From Elmis aenea (taxonomy: Eukaryota > Arthropoda > Insecta > Coleoptera > Elmidae): 64,000 bases of DNA. The position numbers and the translations under genes are program-made. The stretch lies in the NCBI GenBank assembly GCA_947652605.1, contig OX393580.1, forward strand, positions 21,534,159-21,598,158, given 5' to 3'. The stretch's first letter is position 1, and the number at the start of each line of letters is the position of its first letter. Below the pieces are notes generated by a model. It was not told where the DNA came from, did not search any database, and saw nothing but the letters and a program-made list of their open reading frames with translations. Positions 55,755 through 64,000 of the stretch are shown here, piece by piece.

Positions 55755-56623
55755 TACATTCTTTTAAAAACACTAATTTGTTTTCTAGCAACAATAAATC
55801 TTATATTTTTTCTTAATTTCTGAATATAAATGAATTTATATTTAAATTTGACAAAATCAACAAAATTCGAAAAAAGCAACTATTACAACCAAAATCGATT
55901 CTGAAAAGTTGCTTTTATCGTGTATTTACTGTACCACCAAGCGAGTTTTCACCTGTAGTTTGTTAAGTTATTGTTTAATTATGGATGGTGATGATAGTGA
56001 TTCTGGTGTCAGCGGCGGACGTAGAAAAAATATTATACGTAACATACTCGTAAAGTGCCTTTACCGAACCGGTATGCTTTTAGAACCCGCCTAAGGCAAA
56101 ACTGTCTACTCGTCCAGTAAAGTCTTGTTACGTAAATTACTATTTCTGGATCTCCAACGTCCACTAAAAAATAAAAAATTAAACGTTAATACAATTCAAA
56201 TACAAAATTTAGTTTTTAAATACCAGACGATACTAAATATAAAAAGAATTCTTTATTTTATCTTAAGATAACTAAAATTTCTTTAAATAAATATTATTAT
56301 TCTGTTTTGATGACTTGCTTATTTTTATTTGTAATAAACAAATGCAATTGGCATTAAAAATGCACTGATAAAATGCTTAAATATATAAACAATTTCAAAT
56401 TACTTAGAGCAGTGTGTGGAAACTTAAAAATCGTTGAAGGAATTATCGTCCCACGATTAATTGTAATTTAATTTAATTTTAGTATACAAATAACTACATA
56501 AATTATAGAACTGAAAGTGTAGTTGCATGCACATATAAAGTTCTTTATAATTAGATTAGATTTTTCGCAATTTCATTATTTATCGTCATTATCACAGGTC
56601 AAGAACTGTGGTAATTTAAGATT

Positions 56624-57118
56624 ATGTTGGATAACAAGGTTATGACAGTAATGATTTAAAAACCAAATTTTTGTAATAGTTGAATTTGTTGATATTGCAT
56701 TTATGACTACCAGGATATTTGTAAACAAAGGAGAATTATGAGATAAATGATTAAATCGTATAATATTTTAAATTATTTATAGTAAAGTTATATCGGAAAT
56801 GACTGACTGTTGATAAAATGAATTTTATAACATTTTAACTTTGTTGAAGTCTTCAGTTATTTATTTCATGTTGGATAACAAGGTTATGAAAGTAATGATT
56901 TAAAAACCAAATTTTTGTACTTAATAGTTGAATTTGTTGATATTGCATTTATGACTACCAGGATATTTGTAAACAAAGGAGAATTATGAGATAAATGATT
57001 AAATCGAATAATATTTTAAATTATTTATAGTAAAGTTATATCAGAAATTACTGACTGTTGATAAAATGAATTTTATAACATTTTAACTTGGTTGAAGTCT
57101 TCAGTTATTTATTTCATT
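56624..57118. repeat. 254-bp tandem duplication upstream of P450 C
   Basis: ATGTTGGATAACAAGGTTATG begins unit 1 at 56624 and unit 2 at 56878. The two copies match base for base apart from a handful of substitutions and one short indel (TACTTAATAG versus TAATAG). Unit 2 ends about 60 bp before the P450 C start codon, so the duplication covers the proximal 5' region. Confidence 0.9.
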
Positions 57119-57177
57119 GTAAGTAAATCTATTTCTAGCAGTTGGTGCAACAAGTGCTGTTAATTTTGTTTTTAACG

Positions 57178-60100
57178 ATGGCGATTGTTGTAATACTTCT
57201 TACTTTTTTACTCGTTGGTTATTTGACGTGGTGGTATATAAAATTGCAATATATTAAAAGAAAAATTCCCAAGTACAGTGGACCTCGTCCTTTACCAATT
57301 TTGGGAAATATTTTACAATTAGCATCCTCTACAGAAGGTACCAATACAAAATGTGCATACAATCAGTGCTAGTAAGAAAAGTTATGCTTGGAGAAGTTCT
57401 GTAAGAATGCTTTTTAGTCCAAGATTCTACAATGTCTAGTGTGCATAAGAAATTATTTCTTAATGTGGATATTTGTGAAATGTGAAATTGATTGAAACTG
57501 TTTATTATATTCTTTGACAAGTATTTATCTGATGCAAAATAGCAATTTCAATAAATTTACAAGAATTTTGTAACATGAAAAATATTTAAGATGGTGTAAT
57601 TATTTTTCTTGCAGAAATTTTGCCTTTGGGTGCTAAACTGCATAAAAAATGGGGCGATATATTTTTTGTTTCCATCGGTACTTGGCTTTATGGTTTAGCG
57701 GTCATGGATCAAAAACTTTTGGAATATATATTACAGTCTAATACTATAATTGCAAAATCGGAAAATTACAAGTTTTTATGGAAATGGTTGGGTTCTGGAT
57801 TGTTGTTAGGAGCAGGTAAGAATAAGTTTTAAAATTTAGATTGTTATTATTAATAAGTAGAAATAAGTTGGCAAAAATTGTTCAGCTCTTTAAAACTATT
57901 TTATTATTATGAATTTGTTTAATAAAAAAGCGCTTGCTTTATATCCACAAAGACATGCTGTTTTGAGACTCAGGGTCACCCCAACAGTAATGTTAAGCAA
58001 AAAAAGATTTTTGATAACAAAATTGTCATCAAAAATATAATGTCATTAATTCAAGCAGTATTTATTATTCATTAATGCTAAATGACTGATCACAATCTTT
58101 ACAATCAAAATTTTATTTCTTTTAATTTTAACTGGAGTTTCATTTCTTTAAATTATTTAGCTTTTCTTTTAATACAACGTTTGTATATTATTTTATTTTT
58201 GTGGGGCAATTGTTAGATATGATTTATTTTACCTTAATATCGCATTATGTAATCGTCACTATCGTATTATCTTTGCTGAATATTTAGTAAATATTATAGT
58301 GTATTTTATATTGAATTGGGCAGTAATGGCTTAAGAATATAATAATAAATATATACATCAACGCTTTCTTTTAAATATTAGGTGACAGATGGAGAAAACA
58401 TAGAAAGTTATTTACTCCAGCTTTTCATTTTAAAATATTGGAAAATTTCATACAATCATTCGATTCTCCAGGGAATATACTTATTGAAAAATTAAACAAG
58501 GAAGTTGATAAGGGATCCATTGATATCTACCCTTTGGTTAATTTATGTACATTGGATATAATTTGTGGTAAGAGCAATTTCAAGCAAAAATATGTTTTCG
58601 CGACGTCCGTGTGTGCGTGCGTGCGTGCGTGCGTGCGTGTGTAGGCGTGTGCGCGCGCGCGTATGTGCTAGACGTTAGAATTGTAAATTTTTGACATTGG
58701 TTATCGATAGAGCCTTTAAAAGTATTCTTCAAAGTGCGTGCAGATATTTAATTTTTTAATAATAACTAATATACAGGGTGTTTAAGTTGAAACAACAATG
58801 CAAAATTACATGAAAACGGTAAAAGATAAAAAAATTCTGTTTATGTAAAATTGTAGTGTATGTTGGGGCCTATAAAAAAAGTTAATAACTTCTTTTGGTA
58901 AAATTTAAAATTACGAAATTATTTTAAACATTCAAAATTTGGAAAATTCATCTAGAAAACGGCTTCAACATGTTTTTTACAAATTTTAGTGTGTTATAGA
59001 GTTTATTTATCTTAGTAAAATGCTGTTTGTCTCAACTCTTGAATTTCCGTGAAAAACTTTGATTATTAAAAAAAATATTTTTTTTTTAAAACGTTGTCTT
59101 TGGTAGTTCATATGATATAAACACGCACATGAAACGTTATTTTGACACAGACGTCATTTACAAAAATAAAAATAAAACGCCTGAAGCGGCATTTTAAAAG
59201 TTTTATACCCACAAATGCACAAACATATACGTTGATACACACTATTTATGGCGAAAGTCATTTCTCATTTGGTGGCCACACCAGTTTATTTTAAATACAT
59301 TTTTACAAGCCACAATTGGCTTAATAATCATTTAATAGATTTTTTAAATTAAGAATTTCTAAAAGCTATTTTCAGTAAACTATCAAAATAAAATTCGAAG
59401 AAAAAAGAACAAGTAAACATTTAATTAACAAATTTTTCAGAAACTGCAATGGGTACGTCTGTAAACGCTCAAAAAAATGAAGATTCCAAATATGTAACTT
59501 GTGTGAAAAAAATGTGCAAATTACTAATAATCAAATCAATAAATCCATTTCACCATTTTCAATTTTTGACTCGCCTCACAAGTTTACATCGTAAAGAACA
59601 AGAGTATCTAAAAGTACTTCATGATTACACTAATTCAGTGATACAGCAGCGAAAAAAGCAATATGTGAAAGAACCGACGATGACATACGAAGAAAACAAG
59701 AAAAAGAAAAAGTTTGCACTTTTAGACTTGATGTTAAGGATGGAGGTAGATGGACGACCGATGCCGGATGAGCAGATAAGGGAAGAGGTTGATACATTTA
59801 TGTTTGCGGTAAGAATAACAAGATGAAAAACGATTCAGTTGAATATAATCTTTTACTGCCTAAATATTATAAAGGGTACTCTAGATAACATAACTAGCAT
59901 GGGGATCTCCTTATTACAACAGATACAGGTTTGCTAAAATTTAATAAATTATTCCTAAGTATGAGAGGAGCTACAATCAATGTTTCTTAATCCATGTCGC
60001 CCAGGCCCGGACTGGCCAACTGGCAGTTCAAGCAAATGCCCGAAGGGCCGGTGTCCGAATGGGCCGGTTTGGGCCGGTCTAAGCTACGGGCTCAATGTTC

Positions 60101-63100
60101 GGCGCAAAAATTATGATAAAAGGTGGCATTATAACATTTGCCCGTATAATACGGTCCGTATTCAATCTTAACGTTTTTCAGGGGCTCCACAATAGCGTTT
60201 GATCGCGCCACTCGTGCTTCAGAAATAGTCCCGATATTATCCGAAACCTGACGCATAGCTATAGATGGCGTGTGCGTGTATATAGTAGTTTCATAATCTA
60301 CTTATTTTATAAAACACATTGTTTATTAAACAGATTCATAATAAATATATTGATGCGAGTTTATTAAGTCTGCGTAAGTGGTTACCATTACCATATAAAG
60401 CTTTTAGTGGGCCATAGAAGTTGATGCATGGTCTAAAACTAATTTTAAGATGGAAAAATATCATTAAAAATTCATGACACTAGATTTTAGAGATTTTGAA
60501 ATATTCGCAAGAGTAAAGTGCCCGTATTTTAGGTTTTCAAAAAACTTTTTTTGAAACTTTTTTAAAATTCTTAAAATACTAGCACTTTACTCTTGCAAAT
60601 ATTTCTAAAATAGCTAAAATCTAGTGTCATGAATTTTTATTGAATTTTTTTGAAACTTGAAATTAGTTTTAGACCATGCACCAACTTTTCCTAGGGATAA
60701 AATTTTTTGAGAAACCTACAATAAAAATCTTTCCATTTGTTGCAGACTTTTTGAATGTTAAAATTACTTCAAAAATAAAAATTGAAATTTTAACGTCAAA
60801 TTTTACATTTTGGTTTTATTATTAATTCTAAATAATCTTTTCCCATGAGTTTTTTTTTGTATAGGTAAGTTGTTTTCAATAAGGGCACATTACTCTTATG
60901 AATATTTCTGAAATCGCTAAAATCTAGTGCTGTATGAATTTAAAAAAAAAAATTCTTAAAATTAGTTTGAGGCAATGCACCAACTTTTATCAAGAACTAA
61001 AAATTTACAATAAAATTCATGATAAAAAAGTATTCCATTTGTTGCATACTTTTTGAATGACGCTGTATAAAGAATATATGTAACGTGAAAAATTAATAAA
61101 TGAGTTGTGAAAAATAATAGTCAAGTTTCTTTGAAAAAAATCAAAAACATCAAAAATTCTTAATTTTTTAAATTTAAATCAATTGATTTTTTAAATAAAA
61201 ATTAAATTTTGACCAACCCTGGCTGTGGGCCTCTATAATCTGAATGCCCGGGCCGATTTTTGTTCCCAGTCCGTCACTGATGTCGCCTATCTATCCTCAC
61301 GGGTGTAAGGCATTGGGCGGAGTTGAGTTTTCATTTGTCGAAGTCTTCCATATCTTCCTCCATTCCCTACATCTTTCAACTTCATTCCTCTTCTGTCCAG
61401 TGCTTGTTTTACCCCTTCCTACCACCTTTTTCTTGGCCTACCTCTCATTTTCTTTTTGGTACTTCTCGCTTCAAACACTTTTCTTGTTAACCTTGTGTTG
61501 TCCTATCTAATATCTTTTTCCATCGTATCATCTGCAATTTTTAAATGTTTTGTGTTTTCCTCTTATCGTTTAATTTCCTTTCTCATGTCCTTTTTCATTG
61601 CTTATCTCATTTCTGATATCCGCTTGTTATCTTTTCTTATCAGTTTTTTGAATGATGCTTAGTTCCATATGTTTTATTTTCCTTTAATTTTTCCTGTTCT
61701 TTGTCCCATTTCCAGTCTATTCCATCAATTGTGAGTTTTTGGTATACTATTTTTGCCATTGTTCCTTTCCTTCTTTCTTCTTCAGCGATTTGTTTCATCA
61801 TTTTCTGGACTCTCTTTCTTCCTTTATCATTTCATTGTTTATGTATAATTTTTCTTGTAGTTGTATTCTGCCTGCTAAATGACAGTATCTGTCTGCGGTA
61901 TCTTTTGTTAGCATTTTAGAGTATTGTTGTGTAATTTGCTATTTTTTGCTACAACATCTGCAGTAAGAGGAATTTTGTACTTTTAAAATTGATTATAGCT
62001 AGCTTATCTCATACTTAGGAACAATTCATCTAGTTTAAGCAAACTCGTATCCCTTTTAACAAGCGAGATCCCCATACTAAAAATGTTATCTGGGACACCC
62101 TGTATAGTACTACAAGCTGGTATTTTTTTGTTGAATGTATTTGAGATTCATTCGGTTTTATTATTCATTTGCTAATTGTAGGGTCATGATACAACTACAT
62201 CAGCAATTAGTTTCACATTGTATTGTATAGCAAATCACATTGATGTTCAGGTAAACTTATTCTCTTTTTCCAACAACAAATATTAACTATGTTGTTACCC
62301 GTAGAATAAAATAGTAAACGAACTTCGAGAAATATTTGGGAAAGATAAAATTAGACCTGCTCTTCATAAAGATTTGCAGGAAATGAGTTATTTGGAGATG
62401 GTGATAAAAGAATCTTTACGTCTTTACCCTCCGGTTCCTGTAATTGGAAGAAAAGTTGAAGAGGATACAAAATTTTGTAAGTTAGTTGCTGTTTCCTCAG
62501 ATTTGGCCAAAATGAAAAAGGAATTTTATAAGACCTTTTTAGAATTTTTTGTTCTGCAATTAAAATAGTTTAACTCTCCCGTACAACAGTAACTGCTCAT
62601 AATCTTCGGAAATACTTCTCGTTAGAGAGATTCAGAAACGGTTGTTTTATGTCAGTGTTTCATTTTTTTTTTAGTTGATGGGGTGCTACCGAAAGGACTG
62701 AATATACTAATAAGTACATACATCATCCATCGAAATCCTAAAGTATATCCTGATCCTGAAAAATTTGATCCTGAAAGGTTCACCTCTGATAATCAGTCAA
62801 AAAGAAGTCCATTTTCTTACATTCCTTTCAGTGCAGGTCCTAGAAATTGCATAGGTAAGATAAAAATATAGTATTTCGACACATTTTTGAAAATATTAAG
62901 GCAATCAGCGCAAGTTTACTGACTTATACCTTCAAATTTCATAAACAAACGATTAATGGACGTTAACTATTTATGGGATAATTGCATGAGTATTCTTAAG
63001 AACTATTTATTGTTTTTCTTTACGAAAAATTAAGAAAGCTGCAGATGTAATAGACATATCTTGGTTTTTGTTTATTCCAGGGCGCATTTTAAAGTGTTTT

Positions 63101-63405
63101 GTTCTAAGACTTCTTAAAATCACCAAGCTAAATCAAAGTTTTGCGTTCTTTCTTATGGTTGGCCCTCTTAAAATGAATTAAGAGTTTAACATATTGTAAA
63201 AAAATTGTTTCTTTATTATTGATGTTTATTTCTTTCAGGACAAAAATTTGCAATGCTAGAACTAAAGAGCATAATATCGAAAATTTTGAGACACTACGAA
63301 CTCTATCCGGCCATTCCCGAACATAAGTTGCAGTTGATACCAGAGACTGTTCTTATATCCACAAACGGAATTCGCTTGGGCTTGAAAAAGAGAAATTTTC
63401 GGTAG
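57178..63405 (+). CDS. Cytochrome P450 C, CYP4 clan
   Basis: Eight exons: 57178-57337, 57615-57815, 58382-58567, 59441-59808, 62182-62250, 62305-62476, 62675-62854 and 63239-63405. They join in frame to 500 aa. I took the ATG at 57178 ([20 protein letters not shown]), which starts the membrane anchor; the open frame upstream has only a TTG. Motifs: hinge [37 protein letters not shown] over the exon 4/5 junction, KESLRLYPP (ExxR), [16 protein letters not shown] and [10 protein letters not shown]. Exon sizes are equal or nearly equal to those of A and B, and phases are the same. The I-helix Glu of CYP4 is again Ala. Intron 4 (59809-62181) is filled by nested transposons; intron 3 holds a truncated TA foldback and a GT-rich microsatellite. 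A 254-bp tandem duplication lies just upstream. Confidence 0.92.
58606..58665. repeat. GTGC/GC microsatellite in P450 C intron 3
   Basis: A run of GTGC units passes into GTGTGTAGGC and alternating GC. Alternating purine-pyrimidine sequence of this kind is prone to length change and can adopt Z-DNA. Confidence 0.8.
58774..59230. mobile_element. TA-flanked element, family H, only left end clear
   Basis: CAGGGTGTTTAAGTTGAAAC follows TA at 58772-58773. No mirrored CACCCTG end was found before the exon at 59441, so the right boundary is approximate. Confidence 0.35.
60002..61279. mobile_element. hAT element with exact 8-bp target duplication, P450 C intron 4
   Basis: ATGTCGCC lies at 59994-60001 and 61280-61287. 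Ends are CAGGCCCGGACTGGCCAAC and ...GTTCCCAGTCCGTCACTG, with GGGCCGG-rich subterminal blocks on the left and GCCCGGGCCG on the right. No transposase frame. It carries an I-type repeat (60404-61065). Confidence 0.85.
60404..61065. repeat. I-type repeat, copy 2
   Basis: The right end, ATACTTTTTGAATGACGCTG next to TA, mirrors the left end of the copy at 51543. Internal blocks ATGGTCTAAAACTAATTTTA, ACACTAGATTTTAG and TTGCAGACTTTTTGAATG occur in both orientations. Nested in the hAT. Confidence 0.6.
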
Positions 63406-64000
63406 TATTAAGTTTAAATAATACGCAATATGTAATATGAATATAATAAAAAATGACTGATCTTGTTTACAAGCTTTTTACATATGAAAATGTATACCTT
63501 AAGACAAACATAACGCAGTCATTACGAATCCAATACAGAAACAATTACAGACGTTATTTTTGACTTTAAAACCGCTATTGACATAATAATAAGAGTATTA
63601 GTACACAGTAACAGCAACGTGACGAAAGCAACATTGGAAAACACGAAAATTTTAACAAAAAATCAAAATATGAAGTCAAAGTTAATCCAGCCATTTGTTT
63701 GGCATACAAAACTTACTAATTTTGCTTTAAAAAAATGAATGTGACTATTTATACATACAGTATGTATGACTAATTGGCTATTTATACATACAATAAACTT
63801 ATTTCTAAGACCCAACTTTTTATTTATACATATTTTTTTACAAAATCCGAAATAACCTAGGAGTAACAGATATAAGAAAAAGATGGAGACGAATCAATTA
63901 AGATGGCTTGGACATTTACCGAAAGGTACAAGAGGAACCGATTAAGAAGAAGATATTTTTTACATTAGGTTAAGGGTTAGGTAAGGTTTTTTTTTAAATA
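63406..64000 (+). other. P450 C downstream DNA with a possible LINE fragment
   Basis: ATATAATAAAAAATGAC at about 63440 may end the P450 C transcript. At 63882-63955 a short frame reads METNQLRWLGHLPKGTRGTD, like the LRWxGH block near LINE C-termini. It runs off towards the window edge; weak. Confidence 0.4.

Larger units (their letters stand above)
53197..55931. mobile_element. Pogo/Tigger-like element carrying two nested insertions
   Basis: CAGTAAATACTCGATAAAAG at 53197 is mirrored (one difference) at 55931, and TA lies on both sides. The CTCGATxxxxGCAAC motif is repeated subterminally (TACCTCGATCAATGCAAC at 53269), as in pogo-type ends. No DDE frame is seen. A hAT MITE (53736-54101) and a foldback (54534-55754) sit inside. 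Confidence 0.65.
51185..57177. other. Divergent intergenic region between P450 B and P450 C
   Basis: It must hold both 5' regions. It contains the I-type repeat (51543-52060), a two-unit tandem repeat (53052-53160), a pogo-like element (53197-55931) with two nested insertions, and the 254-bp tandem duplication next to P450 C. No conserved host gene was seen; the short frame at 55909-56094 has no recognisable family. Confidence 0.5.
59975..61960 (-). mobile_element. LINE 3' fragment, split by a hAT
   Basis: On the minus strand near 61465-61290 the frame reads [20 protein letters not shown] then [13 protein letters not shown], the [12 protein letters not shown] C-terminus of RTE-like LINEs. 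The 3' end continues to the left of the hAT (59975-60001). Plus-strand frames in 61244-61919 are the antisense of this remnant. Confidence 0.55.
59872..62102. mobile_element. Outer TA-flanked foldback in P450 C intron 4
   Basis: The left end AAGGGTACTCTAGATAACAT and the right end ATGTTATCTGGGACACCCTG are diverged inverted repeats next to TA. AGCATGGGGATCTCCTTATT mirrors AACAAGCGAGATCCCCAT, and CATACTTAGGAACAATT pairs with AATTATTCCTAAGTATG. Subterminal GGGGATCTC is shared with family A. LINE, hAT and I-type sequences are nested inside. Confidence 0.65.

Noticed and set aside
55909..56094. 61-aa frame containing MDGDDSDSGVSGGRRK
   Set aside because: It begins inside the pogo-like end, has no family signature and no convincing splice partner; too weak to call a gene.
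57142..57177. Start of P450 C at a TTG at 57142
   Set aside because: It is not an ATG; the ATG at 57178 begins the membrane anchor and gives the usual N-terminal length.
58606..58665. Coding extension of P450 C exon 3 into a Cys-Ala-Arg-Val repeat
   Set aside because: This is read-through past the GTAAG donor into a GTGC microsatellite; the conserved exon 3 ends at 58567 as in genes A and B.
61244..61919. Hydrophobic plus-strand frames of 70-90 aa in P450 C intron 4
   Set aside because: Antisense of a LINE C-terminus whose minus-strand frame has the RGRPRKRW motif.
1..64000. CRISPR arrays, bacterial operons, rRNA or tRNA genes
   Set aside because: No regularly spaced repeats with unique spacers, no tRNA cloverleaf or rRNA block was recognised by eye, and the gene structure is eukaryotic.

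Overview
The window is eukaryotic and almost certainly from an insect. Genes are split by GT-AG introns, intergenic DNA is AT-rich, and every recognisable protein is of insect or animal type: ninjurin, VPS37A, ribonucleotide reductase small subunit, a TRPC-type channel, a small heat-shock protein and three CYP4-clan cytochrome P450s. A beetle or similar insect is a reasonable guess, but the sequence alone does not settle the order. Transposon remnants are abundant: hAT, piggyBac-like, mariner-like, pogo-like, Helitron-like and non-LTR elements, plus many large foldback elements.

Layout. 1-9.2 kb: a LINE 3' end, a large foldback and TA-flanked foldbacks, with no convincing gene. 9.24-13.36 kb (+): a two-exon ninjurin gene with a hAT element in its intron. 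14.3-18.0 kb: a hAT with a nested foldback, and an unclassified GTTCGGGACG element. 18.41-21.0 kb (+): six-exon VPS37A, with two hAT-type MITEs in its introns. 21.3-22.3 kb: a decayed piggyBac-like element. 23.4-24.56 kb (-): ribonucleotide reductase small subunit, coding part uninterrupted, with E2F-like sites upstream. 25.06-25.24 kb: a perfect 186-bp palindrome. 25.58-28.0 kb (-): an intronless TRPC-like channel, head to head with a three-exon small heat-shock gene (28.23-28.79 kb, +).

29.1-63.4 kb holds three CYP4-clan P450 genes, here called A (29141-39926, -), B (43016-51184, -) and C (57178-63405, +). I could rebuild all three as eight-exon genes with unbroken frames (497, 499 and 500 aa). 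All intron positions and phases match, so they arose by duplication; C is inverted, and B and C diverge from a 6-kb intergenic region. The introns are swollen by insertions. The last intron of A holds a 4.5-kb hAT with exact 8-bp target duplications that contains LINE and mariner remnants. Intron 4 of C holds a foldback containing LINE sequence, a hAT with exact target duplications, and a further repeat.

No host operon or defence system is visible. The most unusual items are the perfect palindrome with 13-bp flanking repeats, the many TA-flanked foldbacks sharing a CAGGGTG-type end, a 254-bp tandem duplication directly upstream of P450 C, the shared loss of the CYP4 I-helix glutamate, and the intronless short TRPC gene. 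Splice sites were read by eye from GT/AG, reading frame and family conservation; no search or alignment was run.
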